64,000 nt of DNA from Alistipes sp. (GTDB lineage: Bacteria > Bacteroidota > Bacteroidia > Bacteroidales > Rikenellaceae), in the NCBI GenBank assembly GCA_022511345.1, contig JAFLRR010000004.1, positions 92,524 to 156,523 of the forward strand. The letters run 5' to 3'. The translations under genes and the position numbers were made by a program. The first letter of the stretch is position 1, and each line of letters opens with the position of its first letter. The notes beneath the pieces are model-generated. The model searched no databases, was not told where the DNA came from, and worked only from the letters and a program-made list of their open reading frames with translations. This document shows positions 56,049-64,000 of the stretch, piece after piece.

Positions 56049-56579
56049 TCAGTTGACGGTCTTGCGGTCGGGGATGTTGGTCGGAGCGTCGGCCTCCATC
56101 TCGATCTGCAGCCGGACCATGTTGATGGCCGCGGCGGCGGCTTCGTCGCCCTTGTTGCCCAGGCGGCCGCCGCTGCGCTCCTCGGCCTGCTGCATGTTCT
56201 CGACAGTCAGCACGCCGAAAGCGATGGGCATATTCCACTGAATCTGCACCTGGTTGATGCCGTGGGTCACGCCGTCGCAGATGAAGTCGAAATGGCGCGT
56301 ATCGCCCTGAATGACGCATCCGAGGGCTATGACGGCATCGACATCGGTGTATTCGGCGAAGAACTGCGCGCCGAGAGTGAGCTCGAAGGTGCCGGGGACA
56401 TACTTTATATGTATGTTATGCTCCTGGCACCCCGCGGCGCGGAGAGTCCGGACTGCACCCTGAAGCAGAGCCTCGGTGATGTCGCGGTTCCACTCGGCAA
56501 CGACGATGCCGAAGGCCATGTCGCCGGCATCGGGCAGCGGAGAGTCGAGATGCGACAGATTGCGGTTTCTGGTTGCCAT
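56049..56579 (-). CDS. ribH: 6,7-dimethyl-8-ribityllumazine synthase
   Basis: Penultimate step of riboflavin synthesis. The 176-residue protein has 'FGIVVAEWNRDITEALLQGA', 'VPGTFELTLGAQF', the catalytic His region 'GCVIQGDTRHFDFIC' and 'PIAFGVLTVEN'. It lies 13 nt after the TPR protein gene. No other rib genes are here. Confidence 0.97.
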   Translation of the reverse strand: MATRNRNLSHLDSPLPDAGDMAFGIVVAEWNRDITEALLQGAVRTLRAAGCQEHNIHIKYVPGTFELTLGAQFFAEYTDVDAVIALGCVIQGDTRHFDFICDGVTHGINQVQIQWNMPIAFGVLTVENMQQAEERSGGRLGNKGDEAAAAAINMVRLQIEMEADAPTNIPDRKTVN

Positions 56580-56592
56580 CGCAGGGCCGGAG

Positions 56593-57282
56593 TTACTCTG
56601 CAGCGCCGAGCAGCTTCTCGACCTCGCGGGCGTCGCTCGATGCGGGATAGTCGTTGGTTATGCGCTCGAGGTACTTGCGCGCTGCGGCCTTGTCACCGGA
56701 TGCGATGAGAGCCAGGGCTGCCTTGCGCAGGTAGAGAGGAGCGGTGTAGTTGTTGTCGGCGGCAGCGACAGCCTTGTCGAAGAACTTGACTGCCTTGCGG
56801 TAGTCGCCCTTGTCGACTGCGATATCGCCCTGCAGGCCGTAGTTCTGCGCATTGATTACCGCGCCAGGGATGCCCTTGACAGCCTTGAATTTCGACAGAT
56901 ACATCTGCGCCTTGTCGAGGTCGCCAAGATGCAGAGCACAGATGCCGGCATAGTGCATGGCGAGGTTTCCTGCGGGGGTCGAACCGTAAGTTGCAGCGAC
57001 TTCGTCGAAGCCTGCGCCGTTCTCATCGCCGTAGAGAGCCAGTTCGTAGTCGGGCGTGGCGCTCTCGAAACGGTACTGAGCCTCGGCAATCATCGCCGAC
57101 GCCTTGTCGGCACGGGGCTCCGAGACCAGCTTCTTGTAACCGAATGCCGCAGCGGCTATCACCAGCAGCGCCGCAAGCGCGTACACAACTTTCGACGAGT
57201 TCTCCTCGAAGAACAACTCCGTTTTGCTCATTGCCGAACCCAGAGCCTCCTCTTCGGGTTTCAGAACTTTTTCGTTTGCCAT
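56593..57282 (-). CDS. Membrane-anchored TPR protein (YfgM-like)
   Basis: A 229-residue protein with a cytosolic N-terminus, one membrane helix (residues 34-49, 'VVYALAALLVIAAAAF') and a periplasmic region of about four tetratricopeptide repeats. 'DYRKAVKFFDKAVAA' and 'DKAAARKYLERITNDYP' are repeat units. The layout is like YfgM, a SecYEG- and PpiD-associated protein, and in Bacteroidales such genes often sit between recF and ribH. The exact role is unknown. Its promoter is divergent from recF. Confidence 0.85.
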   Translation of the reverse strand: MANEKVLKPEEEALGSAMSKTELFFEENSSKVVYALAALLVIAAAAFGYKKLVSEPRADKASAMIAEAQYRFESATPDYELALYGDENGAGFDEVAATYGSTPAGNLAMHYAGICALHLGDLDKAQMYLSKFKAVKGIPGAVINAQNYGLQGDIAVDKGDYRKAVKFFDKAVAAADNNYTAPLYLRKAALALIASGDKAAARKYLERITNDYPASSDAREVEKLLGAAE

Positions 57283-57323
57283 AGATTGTATGAATTTTTA
57301 ATTTTACAAAGCGTATTATCGCG

Positions 57324-57353
57324 CAAATATACAAAAGAAATCTCAAAGAACAA
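57324..57353 (-). promoter_or_regulatory. Promoter of the TPR-ribH operon
   Basis: TTG, 19 nt and then TATATTTG on the minus strand, about 42 nt before the ATG. Confidence 0.72.
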
Positions 57354-57438
57354 TCCGAAGGCGCAAAAATCGACAGCGGAAGGCCGATTTGTAAATTGTT
57401 TTGACTATCTTCGCGCTGAAAACTCACCCGAAGGTGCG

Positions 57439-58533
57439 ATGTATCTGCGAAAACTCGCCATACTGAACTTCAAGAATCTGGCCGACGCCTCGCTCGACCT
57501 GAAGGAGCGCATAAACTGCTTCGTGGGCGAAAACGGAGCCGGCAAGACAAATGTGCTCGATGCGGTATACTACCTGTCGATGACAAAGTCGTCGATGTCG
57601 CTGACCGACGGACAGTGCGTGCGGCACGGCGAGGAGTTCTTCATGCTCGACGGCGCATACTCGACCGACGCAGGCGCCTCGGAGAGCATAGTGTGCTCCT
57701 TCTCGCGACGAACGGGCAAAACCCTCAAACGCAACGGCAAAGAGTACGAGAGACTCTCCGACCACGTGGGTCTGATTCCGGCAGTGATGGTATCGCCGGC
57801 AGACACGGCCCTCATAAGCGACGCGGCCGACGAGCGCCGACGATACCTCAACGCATTCATATCGCAGCTCGACCGCACATATCTGCGCGCCGTGATGCGC
57901 TACAACGCCGTGCTGGCCGAGAGAAACAAACTGCTGAAAATATCGTCGGACGAAACGATGCTCGCGGTCTACGACGAGCAGCTTGCAGCCCACGGAATGG
58001 TGATACACCAGATGCGCAGCCGATATGTCGAGCGGCTGCAGCCGGTGGTGGCCGAGTGTTACCGCGCCATATCCGACGACCGCGAGAGCGTGGAGCTGAC
58101 ATACCGCTCGGAGCTCGATGAGAGACCAATGGCCGAGCTGCTGAAGGCTTCGCGCGAGCGAGACATGATAAACCGTTTCACAACAGCGGGAGTGCACCGC
58201 GACGACCTGCTGCTGAAAATCGGAGGATATCCGCTGCGGAAATACGGCTCGCAGGGACAGCAGAAGTCTTTTCTTGCGGCACTGAAGCTGGCCCAGTGCA
58301 CGATAGTGACCGAGGAGCGCGGCGAGAAGCCCCTGCTGCTGCTCGACGACCTGTTCGACAAGCTCGACACGGGACGCGTGGAGCGGCTGCTGAAGCTGGT
58401 GTCCGACGAGCGGTTCGGCCGAATATTCATAACCGACTGCAACCGCGCGCGTCTGGAAGCGCTGCTCGACAAGGCCTGCGGAGAGTATGCCCTCTTCACG
58501 GTCGAGGAGGGCGGCATAACGCAGGTGCGATAG
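57439..58533 (+). CDS. recF: DNA replication and repair protein RecF
   Basis: SMC-like ATPase that helps load RecA at gaps. The 364-residue frame starts at ATG 57439 (MYLRKLAILNFKNL); the open frame runs far upstream only because of shadow reading. The Walker A motif is 'GENGAGKTN', the signature is 'YGSQGQQKS' and the Walker B motif is 'PLLLLDDLFDKLD'. It is divergent from the TPR-ribH operon. The 180-base gap behind it is GC-rich with no recognised feature other than the next -7 element. Confidence 0.96.
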   Translation: MYLRKLAILNFKNLADASLDLKERINCFVGENGAGKTNVLDAVYYLSMTKSSMSLTDGQCVRHGEEFFMLDGAYSTDAGASESIVCSFSRRTGKTLKRNGKEYERLSDHVGLIPAVMVSPADTALISDAADERRRYLNAFISQLDRTYLRAVMRYNAVLAERNKLLKISSDETMLAVYDEQLAAHGMVIHQMRSRYVERLQPVVAECYRAISDDRESVELTYRSELDERPMAELLKASRERDMINRFTTAGVHRDDLLLKIGGYPLRKYGSQGQQKSFLAALKLAQCTIVTEERGEKPLLLLDDLFDKLDTGRVERLLKLVSDERFGRIFITDCNRARLEALLDKACGEYALFTVEEGGITQVR

Positions 58534-58685
58534 CTGCGGGCTGCGGCAGGACGCAGTGCAGGTCGGGATGCCGGCGGCGAACAGTGCCGGAAGGGATGCA
58601 GAGAGCCGGCGGAGCCGACAACCGGAGTGCGGAGAGCCGAGACGCGGAGGAGCGGAGCGGTGCAGGAAAATAGTTTTTTTATTAG

Positions 58686-58693
58686 TAACTTTG
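58686..58693 (+). promoter_or_regulatory. -7 element upstream of the flavoprotein gene
   Basis: TAACTTTG lies 20 nt before the GTG start, with no clear TTG upstream. Confidence 0.45.
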
Positions 58694-58712
58694 TCACAAA
58701 GCTGATACTGAA

Positions 58713-59993
58713 GTGTACGACATAATAGTCATAGGCGCCGGCGCGGCCGGCATGATGGCAGCAGGCACGGCTGCAAGAAGCGGAATGAAGGTGCTCCTGA
58801 TAGAGAAGACGGAGCGCGCAGGCCGCAAAATACGCATAACGGGAAAGGGCCGGTGCAATCTGACAAACGCACGACCGCCCGAAGAGTTCGCATCGCACAT
58901 ACGCGCGAACGCCGAATTCATGAAGGGGCCGTTCGCCAAGTTCGACAACCGCGCGGTGATGCGATTCTTCGAACGGCAGGGTGTAAAGCTGGTGGTGGAG
59001 CGCGGAGAGAGAGTATTCCCCGCAAGCGGCAAGGCCTGGGACATATCCAATGCGCTGGAGGGATACTGCAAGGATTTCGGTGTGGAGTTCGCATACCGCT
59101 CGCGTGTGACGAGGATAGTGACGCTGTGCGGCAGAGTGCTCGGAGTGGATTTCGTAAACAGACACGGATTTCCGCGCCGCGCCGAGGCCGACAGGATAAT
59201 AGTGGCAACGGGTGGCATGTCCTACCCCGCTACCGGCTCGACAGGCGACGGATATCTCTTTGCAGCCGACGCAGGACACACCATCGAGCCGGTCAGACCG
59301 TCGCTCACGCCGCTGGTCACATCGCACCCGCAGCGAAAGTTTCTCGACGGACTGCTGCTCAAAAACGTACGCGCAACACTCTATGTAGACAACCAGCCCG
59401 TGCGCGAGGAGTTCGGCGAGGTAGGTTTCTCGTCGCGCGGAATAGAGGGCGCGGCAACGCTGAGAATGAGCCGCGACGCCGTGGATGCGCTCATAGACGG
59501 CCGCAGCGTGAAGATGACGCTCGACATCAAGCCTGCGCTCACGCACGAGATGCTGCACGAGAGGATAAAGCGCGAGATTGCAGAGATGGCGCCCGAAGAG
59601 TTCTTCTCGGAGCTGCTGCGAAAGCTCGTGCCAAAGCAGCTGACATTCCCGCTGGCGCGGGAGCTGGATGTTCACTCGCGGCTCTACGTGGGAAAGGTTT
59701 CGCAGACCGAAATAGAGCGTCTGATAACCGTGCTGAAGGGAATGACATTCCCCGTGACGGACTATGCGCCGTTCGAGTATGCCGTGGTCACGGCGGGCGG
59801 CGTGCGATGCGACGAGGTGAATCCCGAAACACTCGAATCGCTGAAAATCAGGGGACTGTACTTCGCAGGCGAGGTGCTGGACATAGATGCCGACACGGGA
59901 GGATACAATCTGCAGATTGCATTCTCGACCGGCAGGCTGGCCGGTATGCAGGCGGCAGCGGCAGCTGCGGCCGCAAAAACCGCTCAAGAATGA
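58713..59993 (+). CDS. BaiN/HI0933 family FAD-dependent oxidoreductase
   Basis: A 426-residue flavoprotein with a GTG start. The FAD-binding motif is 'VIGAGAAGMMAAGTAARSG', followed by the family mark 'GRKIRITGKGRCNLTN', 'GGMSYPATGSTGDGY' and the C-terminal 'GLYFAGEVLDIDADTGGYN'. The family includes BaiN of bile-acid-metabolising clostridia, but most members have no proven substrate, so I do not assign one. Its stop overlaps the next gene's start by 4 nt. Confidence 0.92.
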   Translation: MYDIIVIGAGAAGMMAAGTAARSGMKVLLIEKTERAGRKIRITGKGRCNLTNARPPEEFASHIRANAEFMKGPFAKFDNRAVMRFFERQGVKLVVERGERVFPASGKAWDISNALEGYCKDFGVEFAYRSRVTRIVTLCGRVLGVDFVNRHGFPRRAEADRIIVATGGMSYPATGSTGDGYLFAADAGHTIEPVRPSLTPLVTSHPQRKFLDGLLLKNVRATLYVDNQPVREEFGEVGFSSRGIEGAATLRMSRDAVDALIDGRSVKMTLDIKPALTHEMLHERIKREIAEMAPEEFFSELLRKLVPKQLTFPLARELDVHSRLYVGKVSQTEIERLITVLKGMTFPVTDYAPFEYAVVTAGGVRCDEVNPETLESLKIRGLYFAGEVLDIDADTGGYNLQIAFSTGRLAGMQAAAAAAAAKTAQE

Positions 59994-60514
59994 AAATCAC
60001 GGGACGTAACATAAAGCAACGGCTTTACGGTCTGAGCCGGCTGCCGCAGCGGCTTTCGCGGGCGCGGCACTTCCGCGGACACGGAGTGCATTCGCCGTTC
60101 GTATACACGATTGTGCGGCAGGTGTTCATGCGCCCCGGTTTTCTGACCGACGACATCTACTACACGACAATAGTATACGGCGCGCTGCTCGAGCAGAGGA
60201 TTCCGAGAAAGCGAGCCTTGCAGTTGGTGAATCTGTGCGTGCACTGCGGTTATCGCGAGATTTCGTATCTCCGCCCATGTGCGGCAGATTTGATGGTCGT
60301 ACCGCAGAGCGTAGAACCGGAGGCATTCGGAGAGTATGTCACCACAGCACGCCAGTGCGGCGCCACGCTCGCCATAATGGCTCCGTACATGAACCGAGAG
60401 AGAGAATGCGCCTGCCGCGAAATAATAGCCTCGCACGCAGGAACATCGGTCGACAACCGCGGATACCTGCTGATATTCAACAACCATCTTCCAAAGCAAC
60501 ACTTCACATTATGA
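59990..60514 (+). CDS. Shortened methyltransferase-like protein
   Basis: A 174-residue protein starting at ATG 59990. The N-terminal 'FRGHGVHSPFVYTIVRQVF' and the C-terminal 'LLIFNNHLPKQHF' resemble the two ends of a Bacteroidota class I methyltransferase-like family of about 240-260 residues. The glycine-rich SAM-binding loop expected in between is not visible, and the protein is about 70 residues shorter. It is translationally coupled to both neighbours by ATGA overlaps, so it is probably still translated. A methyltransferase activity is doubtful. Confidence 0.6.
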   Translation: MKITGRNIKQRLYGLSRLPQRLSRARHFRGHGVHSPFVYTIVRQVFMRPGFLTDDIYYTTIVYGALLEQRIPRKRALQLVNLCVHCGYREISYLRPCAADLMVVPQSVEPEAFGEYVTTARQCGATLAIMAPYMNRERECACREIIASHAGTSVDNRGYLLIFNNHLPKQHFTL

Positions 60515-61053
60515 AGCTATACACCAAAACGGGCGACAAAGGCTCCACGGCGCTCTGCGACGGCAATCGCGTGGACAAGTTCGACGAGCGCGTTGAGGCA
60601 TACGGCGCAACCGACGAGCTGGGGGCATTCACGGCGCTGCTCGGCGACAAAATGCGCGACGATGAGCGGCTGAAGGAGTTCGCAGGCGACATAGAGCGCA
60701 TAAGCAGCGACTTGATGTATGTCGAAGCGCTGCTCGCAGCTGGAGCCGCCGAGGTCCCGCAGCTGCCGGACGACAGCATCCGCAGGCTTGAGGAGCGCAT
60801 AGACAGCATGCAGGCAGCACTGCCGCAGCTGCAGCACTTCACGCTGCCCGGAGGATGCGAGGCGGTATCGCTGTGTCATGTATGCCGCACGGTGTGCCGC
60901 AGGGCCGAACGGGCCGCAGTGCGCGCGGCGGCCAGGTATGACATTCGGGCCGAGGCGTGCACCTATCTGAACCGTCTGTCGGACTATTTCTATGTTCTGG
61001 GACGTGCCTGCGGCGCGGCTCTCGGCGTAGAGGAGAGAGTCTGGAGACCGTAG
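60511..61053 (+). CDS. ATP:cob(I)alamin adenosyltransferase, PduO type
   Basis: Transfers adenosyl from ATP to cob(I)alamin to make coenzyme B12. The 180-residue protein is a helical bundle with the ATP-binding 'YTKTGDKGSTAL', 'AYGATDELGAFTALLG', and the signature 'CRTVCRRAERAAVR' followed by 'LNRLSDYFYVLGRA'. No B12-dependent enzyme or cob gene is adjacent. It is coupled to the preceding gene by a 4-nt overlap. Confidence 0.95.
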   Translation: MKLYTKTGDKGSTALCDGNRVDKFDERVEAYGATDELGAFTALLGDKMRDDERLKEFAGDIERISSDLMYVEALLAAGAAEVPQLPDDSIRRLEERIDSMQAALPQLQHFTLPGGCEAVSLCHVCRTVCRRAERAAVRAAARYDIRAEACTYLNRLSDYFYVLGRACGAALGVEERVWRP

Positions 61054-61251
61054 TCGCAGCAAAGGACTGAAGGTCGGGCCCGCAGGCGATGAATCGCAGG
61101 CTGCACATGGCAGCGAGGCGCGAATCCCAAAAATCTGCAAAACGGTGACTCTGCGGCCTGAAGTCAGCCTGGAGGCCATGGCAGGCGGAGTAGCCGCAAG
61201 GGGCTGAAGGCTCGGGAGACGAAAGCGAATGTTATCTTTCAGCGGATAATG

Positions 61252-61281
61252 TTTGCTTTTATGTTTTTTTATATATATTTG
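61252..61281 (+). promoter_or_regulatory. Promoter of the DUF2795 gene
   Basis: TTTG, 18 nt and then TATATTTG, with a leader of about 75 nt. Confidence 0.65.
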
Positions 61282-61362
61282 CACCGTGACAGCCCGCCCC
61301 CAAGCGAAGCAAAGTGCAACGCAATTAACGGATTGTCAGAACTTAAAAAGCCATTAGAAACT

Positions 61363-61584
61363 ATGTATTGGACGCTTGAACTCGCATCAAAACTTGAAGA
61401 TGCACCATGGCCCGCAACGAAGGAGGAGCTCATCGACTACGCCGTTCGTTCGGGCGCGCCGCTCGAAGTTCTCGAGAATCTGCAGGAGATAGAGGATGAA
61501 GGAGATATCTACGAATCTATCGAAGACATCTGGCCCGACTACCCCTCTAAAGACGATTTCTTCTTTAACGAGGAAGAGTATTAG
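61363..61584 (+). CDS. DUF2795 family protein
   Basis: A 73-residue acidic protein from ATG 61363 (MYWTLELASKLEDAPWPATK). The promoter at 61252-61281 and the poor upstream residues rule out the longer frame from 61249. 'TKEELIDYAVRSGAPLEVLE' is the DUF2795 core, a small helical domain found alone or in longer proteins. The tail is strongly acidic ('FFFNEEEY'). Its function is unknown. It is single-gene with its own terminator. Confidence 0.85.
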   Translation: MYWTLELASKLEDAPWPATKEELIDYAVRSGAPLEVLENLQEIEDEGDIYESIEDIWPDYPSKDDFFFNEEEY

Positions 61585-61611
61585 TGCGGTTTTAAGCACA
61601 TTTTAACTATT

Positions 61612-61646
61612 AAATCCCTGTTAATCAATGAGATTAGCAGGGATTT
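61612..61646 (+). terminator. Terminator of the DUF2795 gene
   Basis: AAATCCCTGTTAATC and GATTAGCAGGGATTT pair over 15 positions with one mismatch, then AATTTGTTTGTC follows. Confidence 0.8.
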
Positions 61647-61749
61647 AATTTGTTTGTCCGGGCGCTTGTTCGTCGGTCGGGAGAGGCTGGCGTGCTTGTT
61701 CTCAGGGCCGTTCTATGGGTGTTATTTTGGATTTGTTTGTCTAATTTCC

Positions 61750-63579
61750 CTAATAATTAATGCTTATTGGAATACCTTGAGCCCTCAGTTGTTCTATCAT
61801 TGCAAGCTGTTCCGCCGTTAACTCTTTTTTAGGGTCTTCGCATATTGGTCCATACTCTTCAATCCAACGTTTGAACACACTCTTAACCTGGTTGCATATT
61901 CTAACATCATTCGACTGTATATCATCGAGATACCACTCTTCAATAGTTGAGCTGCCGAGTTTTTTGCTGATAGAAATATCGGATTCTGTATATTTATTTT
62001 TCTTTTTACTGAAATAATTGTTGCTTGCCGATATATTCAGCTTTTTCTCGAGCGGCAGTTTATTACCAATATGTTCTAATTTCTCATTGGCTTCGTCTTG
62101 ATCCAAAGAGTAATATTTAGAATCCCAGGATTGCGGGAAAATATGCTCTATCTCCCAATATGCTGGCAATAATTCGGTTTGGTCCACATCTTCATATGCA
62201 AGCAGCTTCAGCAGCATTCTCACCATATTCTTATGAGGTGCTATGATGAGATTATCCGTTCTGTTTTTTTCTGCTTTTATCGCATCCTCGTTGTCAAGTT
62301 TTTTCTCTTCAAACCCGGCATAGAACTCCGGATGAATATTATCGATAATTTGCACATCAAGTTTCAATATATCAGACTTAACCGCATTTATAGTCGGAAT
62401 CTCTAAATAGCGAGTGAGCAGCATGACGTAGAGCTTTCTCAAGAACTTCAGAAACATCGGCTCAAAATCAGTCTTGCTCTTGTGTTCCATATAAAATATC
62501 GACACCGGATATTTCCAAAATTCATTTGTATATGACGACAGGCAATCAAGTATTTTGCATATATCCATATTATGACTCCAAGGCTCGCTTTCCAAAGGAG
62601 TCCGGCAATTTACCACCGCCCATAGATGGAGATTTTCTTCCAAACTGTCGATGATATCTACAGAAAGTCGCTTTTTAGTCTTGTCGAGATAGTATTTTCT
62701 AACACCCGGAGTAGTCGATTTGTCATCTTTTTCTTTGGCTCGCAAATAAAACATGTGATAATAGAAAAGCGACTGTATATCTTCGTTCACGCGTTCCGAG
62801 TCCGCTTCAAGTTTCTTCCATTTCTGGATAAATGACTTTTTGCCGGATTCGTCCAAGGTCTTATAAATATACGACTTGAATATATCGGCATCGGAAAGAG
62901 GCAACCCTCTGTTATTTAACGTATTGAATATGGTAAGAGCCGTTTCCTGATTATCGGCTGTAATAGGCAGCAGTATGGAATAATTCAGCAGAGCCAATAC
63001 AAAATAATATATCTGGTTCGGGCTGGTTCTCGATTTTTCCGAATACAGTTCAATAAACTTGTTATAGTTCTTCGAATAATTGTCTCTGCTTTTGGAATCG
63101 GTTTCTCCTGTCTCCAAAATTTTACGCAATATTTCATTGCCCGAATCGCTCACCACTTCAGAGCGAAGCAATATTTTAGTACGGTCTTCTTTTCCGGTCA
63201 TTTCATTCTCTTTCCAAAGCGCCGGTTTGATTTTCGAAATGAAATTCGAGATCTCGTCCGTTTTGTTTTCCTCTTTTTCCAACATGGAGAAAACAGCTCT
63301 CAGGAGAAGAAAAAGCGATGTTATTCGCTGCTGTCCATCGATAATTTGCCTCTCGCCATTTTCCTCATATGACACGATGCATCCCAAAAAATAATTTTTT
63401 GCATCATTCGACTGAGTGCGCTCAATGGAGAACTCCCAAAGATCTTCAAATAATGTGACAATCTCATCATCGGACCATGAATACGGTCTCTGATATTCCG
63501 GTATTACGAACGGGACGTCTTGTCCACCTGTAAGAAGCTGTAAAACAGTCTGCTTATTTACATTAATATTTGTCGCCAT
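61750..63579 (-). CDS. GmrSD-type DUF262/DUF1524 protein, putative type IV restriction enzyme
   Basis: A 609-residue single-chain protein. The N-terminal DUF262 domain has 'VIPEYQRPYSW', 'IIDGQQRITSL' and 'FNTLNNRGLPLSDADIFKSY'. The C-terminal DUF1524 HNH-type nuclease has 'EIEHIFPQSWD', 'EHIGNKLPLEKKLN' and 'NNYFSKKKNKY'. This pair of domains is that of GmrSD/BrxU enzymes, which cut modified phage DNA using NTP. All key motifs are intact. It is visibly more AT-rich than the rest of the window and starts 285 bases from a divergent recombinase gene, so horizontal acquisition is likely. No partner restriction genes are seen up to the window end. Confidence 0.9.
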   Translation of the reverse strand: MATNINVNKQTVLQLLTGGQDVPFVIPEYQRPYSWSDDEIVTLFEDLWEFSIERTQSNDAKNYFLGCIVSYEENGERQIIDGQQRITSLFLLLRAVFSMLEKEENKTDEISNFISKIKPALWKENEMTGKEDRTKILLRSEVVSDSGNEILRKILETGETDSKSRDNYSKNYNKFIELYSEKSRTSPNQIYYFVLALLNYSILLPITADNQETALTIFNTLNNRGLPLSDADIFKSYIYKTLDESGKKSFIQKWKKLEADSERVNEDIQSLFYYHMFYLRAKEKDDKSTTPGVRKYYLDKTKKRLSVDIIDSLEENLHLWAVVNCRTPLESEPWSHNMDICKILDCLSSYTNEFWKYPVSIFYMEHKSKTDFEPMFLKFLRKLYVMLLTRYLEIPTINAVKSDILKLDVQIIDNIHPEFYAGFEEKKLDNEDAIKAEKNRTDNLIIAPHKNMVRMLLKLLAYEDVDQTELLPAYWEIEHIFPQSWDSKYYSLDQDEANEKLEHIGNKLPLEKKLNISASNNYFSKKKNKYTESDISISKKLGSSTIEEWYLDDIQSNDVRICNQVKSVFKRWIEEYGPICEDPKKELTAEQLAMIEQLRAQGIPISINY

Positions 63580-63693
63580 ATTAATAAGGTATTTGGTTAT
63601 CTGTTTGTTGTAAAATTTATCGGTTTAAATACAAAAACATGGTAGATTATTATGGTGTGCTTTTATAAGCCTCTATATATCAAGGCGCTTTAC

Positions 63694-63726
63694 ACTTTAC
63701 TTTACTGATTTAGAGTAAAGTAAAGT
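63694..63726. other. Perfect 13-bp inverted repeat upstream of the integrase gene
   Basis: ACTTTACTTTACT and its exact complement flank a 7-base centre (GATTTAG). It lies 114 nt before the DUF262 start on one side and 138 nt before the integrase ATG on the other. It is too far from either stop to be a terminator. It could be an operator or a recombinase binding site. Confidence 0.7.
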
Positions 63727-63826
63727 AACAAAAGTGGTTTCATTTAGCTTCATTAGTTTCGTTTGTTTGGAGTTTTATTGACTATATTTTGTTTCTTGTT
63801 TGTTTCTCATATTCGATTATTCTTGC

Positions 63827-63834
63827 TACCTTTG
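63827..63834 (+). promoter_or_regulatory. -7 element of the integrase gene
   Basis: TACCTTTG lies 30 nt before the ATG. A TTTG lies 24 nt upstream of it, longer than the usual spacing. Confidence 0.5.
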
Positions 63835-63864
63835 CACAGACGATAACGATAAAATCTTTCCCCT

Positions 63865-64000
63865 ATGGCACGCGCGAAGAAACAGGTAAAGGCAAAAGAG
63901 CCGGTAAGGCTCCGGATGAAGCAGTTGAGCAACGGAAACAAAAGTCTCTATCTCGACATCTACCACAACGGCAAGCGGACATACGAGTATCTGAAACTCT
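63865..64000 (+). CDS. Tyrosine recombinase (integrase), N-terminal part only
   Basis: Forty-five residues are visible before the window ends. 'VRLRMKQLSNGNKSLYLDIY' and 'NGKRTYEYLKL' are the arm-type DNA-binding domain that begins Bacteroidota integrases of conjugative and mobilisable elements. The SAM-like and catalytic domains lie beyond the window. It points into the next segment, so an integrative element may start here with the DUF262 gene at its edge. Confidence 0.82.
   Translation, partial: MARAKKQVKAKEPVRLRMKQLSNGNKSLYLDIYHNGKRTYEYLKL

Noticed and set aside
56476..57438. Long N-terminal extension of the recF frame
   Set aside because: It overlaps ribH and the TPR gene on the other strand and lies upstream of the natural RecF start MYLRKL.

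Overview
The window looks like a chromosome segment of a GC-rich member of the Bacteroidales, most like Alistipes (Rikenellaceae). This is inferred from gene content and not from a marker-gene search. The supporting signs are a SusC/SusD pair, a fused SecDF, a V-type ATPase operon with a DUF2764 gene, many Bacteroidota lipoproteins, DUF4301, and Bacteroidota-type promoters (TTG/TTTG, 18-21 nt, TAnnTTTG) in front of most transcription units. Shine-Dalgarno sequences are largely absent.

Layout. 1-7.5 kb: a host-glycan operon (GH2 beta-galactosidase cut by the window edge, GH20 hexosaminidase, GH33 sialidase, N-acetylhexosamine 1-kinase-like enzyme). 7.6-10.6 kb: secDF. 10.8-14.1 kb: a probable metal-handling operon (Cys/His-rich secreted protein, TonB-dependent receptor, HMA-domain protein). 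14.4-18.9 kb: two convergent, paralogous beta-propeller-like lipoproteins with simple repeats between them. 18.9-26.4 kb: a five-gene minus-strand locus (TolC-like outer-membrane factor, HlyD-like/LysM adaptor, zinc-ribbon TackOD1-like cytosolic protein, processive GT2 synthase, TviB-like UDP-N-acetylhexosamine 6-dehydrogenase). It reads as an undescribed synthase-dependent exopolysaccharide machine, and the larger lipoprotein may be its last gene. 26.5-27.9 kb: thioesterase, Sua5 and VOC genes. 28.0-29.7 kb: a small membrane protein, tRNA-Met, a promoter- and terminator-bounded structured RNA candidate of about 390 nt, and repeat-rich DNA. 29.7-41 kb: a K+-channel-like protein, mscL, ruvC, two TlpA-like lipoproteins, lpxD, coaD, a degenerate class IV aminotransferase, holA, tilS, murB and DUF4301.

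41.2-48.8 kb: the V-type ATPase operon E-DUF2764-A-B-D-I-K, whose K subunit keeps the residues that bind Na+ in Enterococcus NtpK. 48.8-50.1 kb: mltG and the SRP RNA. 50.1-55.6 kb: susD and susC. 55.6-57.4 kb: G-rich repeats, ribH and a TPR membrane protein. 57.4-61.6 kb: recF, a BaiN/HI0933 flavoprotein, a shortened methyltransferase-like protein, a cobalamin adenosyltransferase and a DUF2795 protein. 61.7-64 kb: an AT-richer GmrSD-type (DUF262/DUF1524) defence gene facing away from the start of a tyrosine recombinase, which probably marks the edge of an integrative element.

The early operon would remove sialic acid, galactose and HexNAc from host glycans and phosphorylate HexNAc. The 19-26 kb locus would use activated HexNAc to make an acidic surface polymer. 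The link between the two is inference.
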